DNA from: Marinibacterium profundimaris
Lineage (GTDB): Bacteria; Pseudomonadota; Alphaproteobacteria; Rhodobacterales; Rhodobacteraceae
Assembly (NCBI RefSeq): GCF_002210095.1
Contig: NZ_AQQR01000001.1
Coordinates: 372,001 to 436,000, forward strand
Direction of reading: 5' to 3'
DNA length: 64,000 nt
Shown here: piece by piece, positions 6,668-18,230 of the stretch
How the letters are laid out: each line of letters opens with the position of its first letter
Position numbering within the stretch: the first letter of the stretch is position 1
Notes under the pieces: model-generated
Told to the model about the DNA's origin: nothing
Databases searched by the model: none
Seen by the model: only the letters and a program-made list of their open reading frames with translations
Program-made: the position numbers and the translations under genes

Positions 6668-8038
6668 ATGACAGACACGTTACACATCGTCGGCGGCGGC
6701 ATGGCCGGCTCCGAAGCCGCATGGCAGGCCGCCCGGCTTGGCATTCCCGTGGTGCTGCACGAAATGCGCCCCAAGGTCGAAACCTTCGCCCATCGCACCG
6801 GTCACCTGGGCGAGATGGTGTGTTCCAATTCCTTCCGCTCGGACGATGACGAACAGAACGCCGTCGGGCTGCTGCACTGGGAAATGCGCGCAGCGGACGG
6901 GTTGATCATGACCACCGCCGATGCGCACCGCCTGCCCGCCGGCGGCGCCCTGGCCGTGGACCGCGATCCCTTCGCCGAGAGCGTCACCGCCCGGCTGACC
7001 GCGCTCGACAATGTCAGCGTCAGCCACGAGGAAATCACCGAGCTGCCCGACCAGGGCCAGTGGATCATCGCCACCGGCCCTCTGACCTCTGCCGCACTTG
7101 GGCAGGCCATCGCGGCCGAGACCGGCACCGACGCGCTGGCCTTCTTCGACGCCATCGCGCCCATCGTCTATGCCGACAGCATCGACATGTCGAAGGCCTG
7201 GATGCAGTCGCGCTATGACAAGGGCGAGACCGAGGCCGAGCGCACCGCCTACCTCAACTGCCCGATGGACCGCGACACCTACGAGGCCTTCATCGACGCG
7301 CTGCTGGCCGCCGACAAGACCGAGTTCCACGAAGGCGAGGCGACATCCGGCCCCAAACCCACCCCTTATTTCGACGGCTGCCTGCCGATCGAGGTCATGG
7401 CCGAACGCGGCCGCGAGACCCTGCGCCACGGGCCGATGAAACCTGTGGGCCTGACCAATCCTCATCAGCCGGACGTGAAGGCCCATGCCATCGTGCAGCT
7501 GCGCCGCGACAACAAGCTGGGAACGCTTTTCAATATCGTGGGTTTCCAGACCAAGATGAAATACGGCGCACAAACAGAAGTCTTCCGCATGATCCCGGGG
7601 TTGGAGAATGCCAACTTTGCCCGGCTGGGCGGGATTCACCGGAACACCTTCCTCAACAGCCCGACACTTCTGGACAACCAGATGCGCCTGCGGTCGCGGC
7701 CGAACATCCGCTTTGCGGGTCAGGTCACCGGGGTCGAAGGTTACGTGGAAAGCGCCGCGATGGGGCTTCTGGCCGGTCGCATGGCCGCGGCAGAGCTGCG
7801 CGGCGACAGCATTGCGCCGCCGCCGCCGACCACCGCGTCGGGCGCGCTGATCACCCATATCACCGGCGGGGCCGAGGCGAAGACCTTCCAGCCGATGAAC
7901 GTGAACTTCGGCCTCTTTCCCCCGGTCGAGGGGCTGCGCGGCGGCCGCCGTGGGCGCAAGGACCGCTACAAGGCCTATACCGACCGCGCCAAGACCGACT
8001 GGCAGGGCTGGCTTTCGGCCCTCGCGGTGCCGGCTTGA
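6668..8038 (+). CDS. trmFO: Methylenetetrahydrofolate-tRNA-(uracil-5-)-methyltransferase TrmFO
   Basis: Folate- and FAD-dependent enzyme that makes 5-methyluridine at position 54 of tRNA. The 456-residue protein begins with the FAD-binding [17 protein letters not shown], followed by LHEMRP, the cysteine-containing [10 protein letters not shown] loop and [14 protein letters not shown], and ends with the TrmFO-specific [13 protein letters not shown] and [12 protein letters not shown] segments. The ATG at 6668 gives the family's normal start; a frame 33 codons longer reads as non-family sequence. The Shine-Dalgarno is weak. It replaces SAM-dependent TrmA, as is usual in Rhodobacterales. Confidence 0.95.
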   Translation: MTDTLHIVGGGMAGSEAAWQAARLGIPVVLHEMRPKVETFAHRTGHLGEMVCSNSFRSDDDEQNAVGLLHWEMRAADGLIMTTADAHRLPAGGALAVDRDPFAESVTARLTALDNVSVSHEEITELPDQGQWIIATGPLTSAALGQAIAAETGTDALAFFDAIAPIVYADSIDMSKAWMQSRYDKGETEAERTAYLNCPMDRDTYEAFIDALLAADKTEFHEGEATSGPKPTPYFDGCLPIEVMAERGRETLRHGPMKPVGLTNPHQPDVKAHAIVQLRRDNKLGTLFNIVGFQTKMKYGAQTEVFRMIPGLENANFARLGGIHRNTFLNSPTLLDNQMRLRSRPNIRFAGQVTGVEGYVESAAMGLLAGRMAAAELRGDSIAPPPPTTASGALITHITGGAEAKTFQPMNVNFGLFPPVEGLRGGRRGRKDRYKAYTDRAKTDWQGWLSALAVPA

Positions 8039-8082
8039 TCCGGCGCCCCTGGCCGCCCCTTCGCTGAACGAGGATTGATCTC

Positions 8083-8271
8083 TTGCTGTACCTGCTCGCC
8101 ATCCTGTTGCCGCCTCTGGCGATATTCCTGTCCGGCTGGATCATCACCAGCTTCATCGTGCTGATCATCTGGATTCCGGCGATCATCCTGTCGGGCGGGC
8201 TGACCCATCCGATGTTCATCATCCTGGCCTGGCTGATGATCCACCAGTCCAAGGTGCAGCGCGAAGGCTGA
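8083..8271 (+). CDS. Small two-helix membrane protein, YqaE/Pmp3-like
   Basis: A 62-residue protein consisting of two hydrophobic helices separated by a short turn, with LLPPLAIFLSGW near the start and a WIPAIILSGGLTHPMFII second helix, resembling the UPF0057 (YqaE/Pmp3) pattern of ILPPL...  followed by a second membrane span. The start is TTG at 8083, supported by GAGGA eight bases upstream; no ATG is available in frame. It lies 44 bases after trmFO and 31 before gluQRS, so the three may be co-transcribed. Assignment to UPF0057 is by pattern only. Confidence 0.65.
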   Translation: MLYLLAILLPPLAIFLSGWIITSFIVLIIWIPAIILSGGLTHPMFIILAWLMIHQSKVQREG

Positions 8272-8302
8272 CACCTGTCTTCCCCCGTGCGATGACAGGC
8301 TG

Positions 8303-9145
8303 ATGTTCACCACCCGCTTCGCCCCGTCGCCCACAGGCCCCCTGCACCTGGGCCATGCCTATTCCGCCTGCCTCGCCTCCGACATGGCGGACGCGGCGGG
8401 CGGCACCTTCCTGCTGCGGATCGAGGATATCGACACCTCCCGCGCCCGCCCCGAATGGGAGGCGCAGATCTACGATGACCTGCGCTGGCTCGGCCTCGAC
8501 TGGCCCGAGCCGGTCATGAGACAATCGGAGCGCGGCAGCGCCTACGCGGAGGCCCTGGAACGGCTGGACAATATAGGCCTGACCTATCCCTGCGCCTGCC
8601 GCCGCGCCGATATCGAGGCCGCGGCCGGCGCCCCGCAGGAGGGCGTGCCCCGCTTCGGCCCCGATGGCCGGATATACCCCGGGACCTGCCGGCATCGACC
8701 GATGTCCGGGCGCACTGACGCGGATGTGATCCGCCTGAACATGGCCCTGGTGGCCGACCGCCTGCCCGATCTCGCTTTCGACGAGACCGGCCCGGCCCAT
8801 GCCGGATCACATGGCGTGTCCGCCTCCGACCTTGTCACCACCATCGGCGATCCAATTCTGCAACGGCGCGGCATGGGCGGATCCTATCACCTGTCCGTGG
8901 TGGTCGATGACGCCGCGCAGGGCATTACCCACGTCATCCGCGGCGAGGACCTGTTCGAAGCGACACCGCTTCACGTGGTGCTGCAGTACCTGCTGGACCT
9001 GCCCGTGCCGACCTATCACCACCACCGCCTGATCCGGGACGAGGCCGGCAAGCGCCTGGCCAAGCGCGACGACGCCCGGGCCATCGCGACCTACCGGGCC
9101 GAGGGGCTGAGCCCCAGTGACATCCGCGCGAAGATCGGCCTTTAG
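8303..9145 (+). CDS. gluQRS: Glutamyl-queuosine tRNA(Asp) synthetase
   Basis: A truncated glutamyl-tRNA synthetase paralog that attaches glutamate to the queuosine base of tRNA(Asp). The 280-residue protein has the class I HIGH-like motif (PTGPLHLGHAYSA), the RIEDIDTSRARPEW segment, a cysteine cluster for zinc (YPCACRRADI and PGTCR), HVIRGEDLFEATPLH and a degenerate KMSKS region (GKRLAKRDDARA), and it lacks the anticodon-binding domain of true GluRS. queA of the queuosine pathway is also in the window (56269-57432). It converges on hisI with 33 bases between. Confidence 0.93.
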   Translation: MFTTRFAPSPTGPLHLGHAYSACLASDMADAAGGTFLLRIEDIDTSRARPEWEAQIYDDLRWLGLDWPEPVMRQSERGSAYAEALERLDNIGLTYPCACRRADIEAAAGAPQEGVPRFGPDGRIYPGTCRHRPMSGRTDADVIRLNMALVADRLPDLAFDETGPAHAGSHGVSASDLVTTIGDPILQRRGMGGSYHLSVVVDDAAQGITHVIRGEDLFEATPLHVVLQYLLDLPVPTYHHHRLIRDEAGKRLAKRDDARAIATYRAEGLSPSDIRAKIGL

Positions 9146-9178
9146 ATCATTGAATTTAATCCAGAATAGGCGTTCGGA

Positions 9179-9538
9179 TCACACCTCCGGCTCCATCAGC
9201 TCCACTTCCTGCCCGTCCCGGATCGCGGTATAGAAGCAGCTTCGCCGGTTCGTGTGACAGGCCGGGCCCGTCTGCCGCACCAACACCAGCAGGCAATCGC
9301 GGTCGCAATCCACCCGCAGGTCGACCAGCTCCTGCACGTGCCCTGAACTTTCACCCTTGACCCAGAACGCCTGCCGCGAGCGCGACCAGTAGGTCACGCG
9401 CCCGGTCTCCAGCGTGCGCTCAACGGATTCGGCGTTCATCCAGGCCATCATCAGGATCTCCCCGCTTGCGGCGTCCTGCGCGATGGCGGGGATCAGCCCG
9501 TCCGCGGTGAAGGTCAGACTGTCGGTCGAGAAGGCCAT
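9179..9538 (-). CDS. hisI: Phosphoribosyl-AMP cyclohydrolase
   Basis: Third step of histidine biosynthesis, opening the adenine ring of PR-AMP. The 119-residue protein is a stand-alone HisI without the HisE domain and has the metal and catalytic cysteines in DCDRDCLLVLVRQTGPACHT and SCFYTAI, plus the MMAWMNAESV and TYWSRSRQ(A)FWVKGE signatures. The ATG at 9538 follows CAAGGGG; a longer frame would add nine residues. It is divergent from the NifU-like gene with 66 bases between starts. Confidence 0.95.
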   Translation of the reverse strand: MAFSTDSLTFTADGLIPAIAQDAASGEILMMAWMNAESVERTLETGRVTYWSRSRQAFWVKGESSGHVQELVDLRVDCDRDCLLVLVRQTGPACHTNRRSCFYTAIRDGQEVELMEPEV

Positions 9539-9604
9539 GGCAAACCCCTTGTGCAATTCGGACATCGCGCACTATCTATGGGGAACGCCATCAGAGGAAA
9601 AGCG

Positions 9605-10057
9605 ATGTCTGGGGAAAGCGATCTCATCAAGCTCTATTCGGCGCGGATCCTCGACCTTGCGGCGGATATCCCGCACCTGGGCCGGCTGGACAGCCCCGAT
9701 GCCACGGTCAAGCGCCGCTCGCCGCTGTGCGGGTCGACGGTGACGGTGGATCTGAGCGTCGAGGACGGCCGGATTTCCGATTTCGCGCAGGATGTGAAGG
9801 CCTGCGCCCTGGGCCAGGCCGCTGCGGCCGTGGTGGGCGGCGCCGTGATCGGCTGCACCCGGGACCAGATCGAACAGGCGCGCGACCAGCTGAAGGCAAT
9901 GCTGAAGTCCTCCGGCCCGGTGCCGGATGCGCCTTTCGACGGGCTCGACGTGCTGCTGCCCGCGCGGGATTACAAGAATCGCCACGCCTCGATCCTGCTG
10001 TCGCTGGAGGCCACGGCCGAGGCGATGGAAAAGGCCGAACAGGCCAACTGCGCCTGA
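9605..10057 (+). CDS. NifU/IscU-like iron-sulfur scaffold family protein
   Basis: A 150-residue protein with the NifU N-terminal/SufU fold pattern: SPLCGSTVTVDL (first cluster cysteine), DVKACALGQAAAAVV (second) and a C-terminal RHASILLSLEA where scaffold proteins normally carry the third cysteine. Here that position is Ala/Ser, so the third ligand is missing and canonical cluster assembly is uncertain; another cysteine lies in VIGCTRDQ and one near the end. The start has GAGGAAAAG upstream. A weak hairpin terminator follows. No other iron-sulfur assembly gene is nearby. Confidence 0.8.
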   Translation: MSGESDLIKLYSARILDLAADIPHLGRLDSPDATVKRRSPLCGSTVTVDLSVEDGRISDFAQDVKACALGQAAAAVVGGAVIGCTRDQIEQARDQLKAMLKSSGPVPDAPFDGLDVLLPARDYKNRHASILLSLEATAEAMEKAEQANCA

Positions 10058-10110
10058 TCCCTGCGGCCCGGGGCCCGGGCCACCACCGGACAGACCACGC
10101 CTGGCAAGAT

Positions 10111-10139
10111 GGCCCTCGCCTGCTTTTCGCGGGCCTTTT
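10111..10139 (+). terminator. Probable terminator after the NifU-like gene
   Basis: GGCCC(T)CGC (10111-10119) can pair with GCGGGCC (10129-10135), with one bulged base, followed by four Ts. It lies 54 bases after the NifU-like stop on the rightward strand. Confidence 0.55.
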
Positions 10140-10152
10140 CCTGTTATCAAAC

Positions 10153-10189
10153 AAAAAAACCGCCGCGCATCCGGGCGGGATGGCGGCGG
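10153..10189 (-). terminator. Strong intrinsic terminator of the leftward small-protein transcript
   Basis: On the leftward strand CCGCCGC (10189-10183) and GCGGCGG (10166-10160) pair, with an inner CATCC/GGATG stem, and seven Ts follow (10159-10153). Nothing else on this strand ends here, so it marks the 3' end of the transcript carrying the 40-codon gene at 10338-10460, leaving about 150 untranslated bases between. Confidence 0.85.
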
Positions 10190-10337
10190 AAAGTATGCGA
10201 GTATCGTGCGGATTGGCGCCGCGCAGGGACAGAGGCAGGCCCTGTGAGGGATGACAGGCGGGCCTCCCTCGGCATCAACGATGGGACAGGATGCAATAGC
10301 GGCGCCGGCACGAACGCGCAGGCAGAAACGGGTGTGG

Positions 10338-10460
10338 TCAGGCGATCAGCGGCAGGTGCAGGCCGACCAGAAGCATCACGACAAGGGCCGTCAGGCCAAC
10401 GGCGTCCTGTGCCAGCGTGGCCTGGGAGCGCAGGATCGACTTCTTCAGTTCCTTCAACAT
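10338..10460 (-). CDS. 40-residue single-pass membrane peptide, candidate SOS-controlled gene
   Basis: A 41-codon frame too short for routine gene calling. The product has a basic, amphipathic N-terminus (MLKELKKSILRSQATLAQDA) and one membrane helix (about residues 21-39) ending LHLPLIA. AGAGGG lies eight bases before the ATG, and a strong terminator (10153-10189) and upstream LexA-type boxes (10503-10517 and 10541-10555) bracket it, so it forms a self-contained transcription unit. The nearest known parallel in design is SidA, a 29-residue SOS-induced inner-membrane division inhibitor of Caulobacter; no sequence similarity to SidA is claimed. The function is unknown. Confidence 0.65.
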   Translation of the reverse strand: MLKELKKSILRSQATLAQDAVGLTALVVMLLVGLHLPLIA

Positions 10461-10492
10461 GGCGATGACCCTCTTGAGACTGGAGATGGGGA

Positions 10493-10508
10493 TTAACGTT
10501 TTGTTGAC
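10493..10508. promoter_or_regulatory. CtrA-like site TTAA-N7-TTGAC
   Basis: TTAA (10493-10496), seven bases, then TTGAC (10504-10508): one mismatch from the full CtrA consensus TTAA-N7-TTAAC. It lies 33-48 bases upstream of the 40-codon gene and overlaps the near-perfect LexA box at 10503-10517. Confidence 0.35.
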
Positions 10509-10517
10509 CCTTTGTTC
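10503..10517. promoter_or_regulatory. Near-consensus LexA box GTTG-N7-GTTC
   Basis: GTTG (10503-10506), seven bases, GTTC (10514-10517): one mismatch from the alphaproteobacterial SOS box GTTC-N7-GTTC. Position is 43-57 bases upstream of the 40-codon start, where a repressor would block transcription. Confidence 0.5.
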
Positions 10518-10540
10518 TCATATTGCGCGGCAGCTGTAAA

Positions 10541-10555
10541 GAACTAAATGAGAAC
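10541..10555. promoter_or_regulatory. Perfect alphaproteobacterial LexA box
   Basis: GAACTAAATGAGAAC is an exact GAAC-N7-GAAC direct repeat, the established LexA operator of Rhodobacter and relatives. Three further GAAC words follow (10562, 10572, 10596) with 6-base or longer spacing. The only downstream rightward gene would be antisense to recG, so the leftward 40-codon gene is the likely target. Confidence 0.7.
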
Positions 10556-10753
10556 ATCCGAGAACAAGGCGGAACAGAGAAGGTGAGACCAGCAGGAACA
10601 AACTGAAAACAAAGCAAAAGTCGGCCGGCTGAAATAGGGCGCGAGGGTGGCTTGTGGCCGGCCTCCGGCCAGCGTCTTCCTCATGCCAAAGGCGTTCCGC
10701 CCGGACTTGCCCGGCGGATCAGAGGTTTGATTCCGGGAAGACCGGCAGCCTCC

Positions 10754-15150
<4,397 letters not shown>

Positions 15151-15236
15151 TTAGAGCGCTGTCCGGTCGGGGTCCAGACGTCCGGCGGCCGTGAGTGGTG
15201 ACTTGCCCCTGAGGACGCCGTCCGCCGGACCGGGCC

Positions 15237-15953
15237 TCAGGCGCCGACGGCCATTTGCGGGCCGTTCAGCGGGTCTTCCTGAGGGTCGCGCAGCACGTAA
15301 CCGCGGCCCCACACCGTCTCGATGTAGTTCTCGCCTTCGGTTGCCCGGCTGAGTTTCTTGCGCAGCTTGCAAATGAAGACATCGATGATCTTCAATTCAG
15401 GCTCGTCCATGCCGCCGTAGAGATGGTTGAGAAACATTTCCTTTGTCAGGGTCGTGCCCTTCCGAAGGCTCAGCAGCTCAAGCATCTGGTATTCCTTGCC
15501 GGTCAGGTGCACGGGCTGGCCGTCGGCCTCCACCGTCTTTGCATCCAGGTTGACCGAGATCTTGCCGGTGCGGATCACCGATTGCGAATGTCCCTTCGAC
15601 CGGCGGATGATCGCATGAATGCGCGCGACCAGCTCTTCGCGGTGGAACGGTTTCGTCAGGTAATCATCGGCGCCAAAGCCGAAGCCCTTGATCTTGTTCT
15701 CGGTATCGTCTTCGCCCGAGAGGATCAGGATCGGCGTTTCGATCCGCGACATCCGCAGCTGGCGCAGCACCTCGTGCCCGTTCATGTCGGGCAGGTTCAG
15801 GTCCAGGAGGATCAGATCATAATCATAGAGCTTGGCCAGATCGATCCCTTCCTCCCCCAGATCCGTCGCATAGACGTTGAGGTTGGCATGAGTGAGCATA
15901 AGCTCGATACTTTTGGATGTGGTCGGATCGTCTTCAACCAAGAGCACACGCAT
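15237..15953 (-). CDS. ctrA: Cell-cycle response regulator CtrA
   Basis: OmpR-family master regulator. The 238-residue protein has a receiver domain with acidic pocket ([12 protein letters not shown]), phosphoacceptor Asp51 in [13 protein letters not shown] and conserved Lys in [10 protein letters not shown], then a winged-helix DNA-binding domain ([59 protein letters not shown]). The sequence is near-identical in pattern to CtrA of Rhodobacterales, where it governs motility, gene transfer agents and quorum-sensing-linked traits rather than being essential as in Caulobacter. sciP, encoding a CtrA antagonist, lies 95 bases upstream on the same strand, with a CtrA-like box between, consistent with autoregulation. 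Confidence 0.96.
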   Translation of the reverse strand: MRVLLVEDDPTTSKSIELMLTHANLNVYATDLGEEGIDLAKLYDYDLILLDLNLPDMNGHEVLRQLRMSRIETPILILSGEDDTENKIKGFGFGADDYLTKPFHREELVARIHAIIRRSKGHSQSVIRTGKISVNLDAKTVEADGQPVHLTGKEYQMLELLSLRKGTTLTKEMFLNHLYGGMDEPELKIIDVFICKLRKKLSRATEGENYIETVWGRGYVLRDPQEDPLNGPQMAVGA

Positions 15954-16007
15954 CAGGGGTCTCCGCAGGGTTTCGTTTCGATTTGAAAGAAGACTGACCA
16001 GAAAAGG

Positions 16008-16022
16008 TTAATCGCACGTTAC
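16008..16022. promoter_or_regulatory. CtrA-like box upstream of ctrA
   Basis: TTAA (16008-16011), seven bases, TTAC (16019-16022): one mismatch from the CtrA consensus TTAA-N7-TTAA. It lies 55-69 bases before the ctrA ATG and after the sciP stop, so ctrA probably has its own, autoregulated promoter. Confidence 0.5.
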
Positions 16023-16048
16023 CATTGACATCATTTTGGCAAAACAAC

Positions 16049-16327
16049 TTAAGGTTGTCTATATTTTTTCAAGGCGGTTGCCTTGAGCGCCTCTTCGCCA
16101 TGGTTCGCGACCGCCGCCACCCAGGAGAGGAATTCCTCTTCCGAGAGCGCGTAACGCTCGAGCGCGTCCTTCTGGGAAATCAGCCCGTACAACACCCCCC
16201 GGACCACCGCCGCCTTGCGCGACGCCACCCAACGCTTGGTACTCTCCGGCGGAAGATCCGCGCGGGTCATGATCGTGCCATCCGGCAATGTCACGGCCCT
16301 GGGGCCGTCGACTTTCTTGAGAAACAT
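16049..16327 (-). CDS. sciP: DUF1153 protein, SciP-type CtrA inhibitor
   Basis: A 92-residue DUF1153 protein: [43 protein letters not shown] is the helix-turn-helix-like core and [19 protein letters not shown] the conserved C-terminal half. In Caulobacter this family is SciP, which binds DNA and CtrA and blocks CtrA-dependent activation. The ATG at 16327 ([12 protein letters not shown]) follows AAGGTAAAG; an ATG 23 codons upstream is in frame but would enter the upstream palindrome and divergent mnmA leader. Its position directly upstream of ctrA on the same strand links activator and antagonist. Confidence 0.88.
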   Translation of the reverse strand: MFLKKVDGPRAVTLPDGTIMTRADLPPESTKRWVASRKAAVVRGVLYGLISQKDALERYALSEEEFLSWVAAVANHGEEALKATALKKYRQP

Positions 16328-16346
16328 GGTCTTTACCTTCGCGTGT

Positions 16347-16371
16347 CCATTGCCGGATATTTCCGCAATGG
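16347..16371. promoter_or_regulatory. 25-bp near-palindrome between sciP and mnmA
   Basis: CCATTGC (16347-16353) and GCAATGG (16365-16371) are perfect inverted arms; only one pair in the inner segment is mismatched. It sits 20 bases upstream of the sciP ATG, where it could be an operator or a hairpin in the sciP leader. A lone TTAAC half-site follows at 16375-16379. Confidence 0.4.
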
Positions 16372-16458
16372 CGCTTAACGCGTCGTGAAGGCACATCTTG
16401 CGAGTGTCTCGGATTTTCCTATATTCTCCGGGTTCACCCCCACGAAGGTACGGATTCC

Positions 16459-17598
16459 ATGGCTCTCGATACGCCGAAAACGAACTCGCTTGGCTTTGCG
16501 AAGGCCCCCGCCGACACCCGGGTCGTGGTGGCCATGTCGGGCGGCGTGGACAGCTCGGTCGTGGCGGCCCACCTGGCCGATCAGGGCTATGACGTGGTCG
16601 GAGTGACGCTGCAGCTTTACGACCATGGTGCGGCGCTTGCGAAGAAGGGCGCCTGCTGTGCGGGGATCGATATTCACGACGCGCGCCGCGTCGCGGAAGA
16701 GCGTGGATTTCCCCACTATGTCCTTGATTATGAAAACATCTTCAAGGACGCGGTGATCGACGAATTCGCCGACAGCTACCTGGGCGGCGCCACGCCGGTG
16801 CCCTGCATCCGCTGCAACGAACGGGTGAAGTTCAAGGACCTGCTGGAGACCGCCCGCGACCTCGACGCCGATTGCATGGCGACGGGCCATTACATCCAGC
16901 GCAAGGATGGCCCGGATGGCCCGGAACTGCACTCGGCCGAGGATGCCTCGCGCGATCAGTCCTACTTCCTGTTCTCGACCACGCCGGAACAGCTCGAATT
17001 CTTGCGATTTCCCCTGGGTCACCTGCCGTCGAAGGACGCCACGCGGGAGATGGCGGCGGAATACGGCCTGTCGGTGGCGGACAAGCCCGACAGCCAGGAC
17101 ATCTGTTTCGTGCCCGATGGCAATTACGCCGCGGTCATCGAAAAGCTGCGCCCGGGCTCGGTCGAACCAGGCGAGATCGTGCATGCGGACGGCCGCGTGC
17201 TGGGCACTCATACCGGCGTCATTCACTACACGATCGGCCAGCGGCGGGGGCTTGGCATCGGCGGGCTGTCGGATCCGCTTTACGTGGTCAAGCTTGACGT
17301 GGAAAACCGCCAGGTCATTGTCGGCCCGCGCGAGATGCTGTCGACCCGGATCGTCCCGGTGCGAGAGATTAACTGGCTGGGCAACGAGCCCTTCACCTCG
17401 CGAGAGGAATGGCACCTGTCGGTCAAGGTCCGCTCCACCCGCCCGCCGCGCGAGGCCGTGGTGCGCCCGCTGAGCGAAACCACCGCCGAGGTCGAGCTGC
17501 TCTCGCCCGAGGACGGGGTCAGCCCGGGACAGGCCTGCGTCTTCTACGAGACCGGTGGCAGCCGGATCTTCGGCGGCGGCTGGATCTGGAAAGGCTGA
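16459..17598 (+). CDS. mnmA: tRNA-specific 2-thiouridylase
   Basis: Thiolates U34 of Lys, Glu and Gln tRNAs. The 379-residue protein has the PP-loop SGGVDSS (residues 27-33) that adenylates the uridine, and the two catalytic cysteines Cys119 ([11 protein letters not shown]) and Cys216 (DSQDICF) that carry the persulfide, with MATGHY and [10 protein letters not shown] between and after. It is divergent from sciP, 131 bases between starts. A 7-bp hairpin separates its stop from the convergent cadD-like gene. Confidence 0.96.
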   Translation: MALDTPKTNSLGFAKAPADTRVVVAMSGGVDSSVVAAHLADQGYDVVGVTLQLYDHGAALAKKGACCAGIDIHDARRVAEERGFPHYVLDYENIFKDAVIDEFADSYLGGATPVPCIRCNERVKFKDLLETARDLDADCMATGHYIQRKDGPDGPELHSAEDASRDQSYFLFSTTPEQLEFLRFPLGHLPSKDATREMAAEYGLSVADKPDSQDICFVPDGNYAAVIEKLRPGSVEPGEIVHADGRVLGTHTGVIHYTIGQRRGLGIGGLSDPLYVVKLDVENRQVIVGPREMLSTRIVPVREINWLGNEPFTSREEWHLSVKVRSTRPPREAVVRPLSETTAEVELLSPEDGVSPGQACVFYETGGSRIFGGGWIWKG

Positions 17599-17632
17599 GG
17601 GCGGGGCGACACCTCAGCGAGACGGACCGGAT

Positions 17633-17654
17633 ACGGGGCGGCGAGCGGCCCCGT
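17633..17654. terminator. Hairpin between convergent mnmA and CadD-like genes
   Basis: ACGGGGC (17633-17639) pairs with GCCCCGT (17648-17654) around an 8-base loop. No T-tract; likely a weak bidirectional end signal. Confidence 0.45.
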
Positions 17655-17663
17655 CGAACCGCC

Positions 17664-18230
17664 TCAGACCGCGTCGGTCGGCGTGTCCAGAAGGATATAG
17701 AGACCGGCCAGGATCATCGCCAGCGGACCGGCCACGTCGGTCCACCGGCGCCCCTGCAGCCGCGGGGCCAGCTTTTCGGTCAACAGCTCCAGCGACCCTG
17801 CCGTCACCGCGATCGCCGCGACGCTGCCCAGCACCGCGGGCAGACGCAGGCGGTCGGCTTCCTCGGCGAACAGCGGCACCAGAACCGCCAGCGTGTCGAT
17901 CGACAGCAGGATGAAGACAACCAGCGTCGACACGAACGAGACATGCACCGCCGGCGCGTCCTCCCTCCGGCTGCGCGCGACCTTCCAGGCATCCCAGATC
18001 CCGTAGCCCAGCACCGGCCAGCCCAGCCAGCCCTCGGCCGGCAGCATCCGGTCGGCGCCCAGCCCCAGTCCCAGGGCCAGCACCACCACCAGCAACAGCG
18101 AGGCCGCATAGGCGATCACCACCGGCCGCCGGTCCCCGCCCAGGCTGAGCCCGATGGCGACGGCCATGTTCCCCAGCGAGGTCAGCAGCACCGTCGCGAA
18201 GAGCGTGCCGAAGGCGAGCAGCCAGGCCAT
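17664..18230 (-). CDS. Membrane protein resembling the cadmium-resistance transporter (CadD) family
   Basis: A 188-residue integral membrane protein with five to six hydrophobic spans. The two halves carry related motifs, LLTSLGNMAVAIGL in helix 1 and LLSIDTLAVLVPLFAEE in the middle, and it ends LAGLYILLD, which resembles the CadD/LysE-like layout of small cation or solute exporters. The similarity is by pattern and the substrate is unknown. The ATG overlaps the lpxB stop by one base (TGATG), making it the last gene of the lipid A cluster transcript. Confidence 0.5.
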   Translation of the reverse strand: MAWLLAFGTLFATVLLTSLGNMAVAIGLSLGGDRRPVVIAYAASLLLVVVLALGLGLGADRMLPAEGWLGWPVLGYGIWDAWKVARSRREDAPAVHVSFVSTLVVFILLSIDTLAVLVPLFAEEADRLRLPAVLGSVAAIAVTAGSLELLTEKLAPRLQGRRWTDVAGPLAMILAGLYILLDTPTDAV

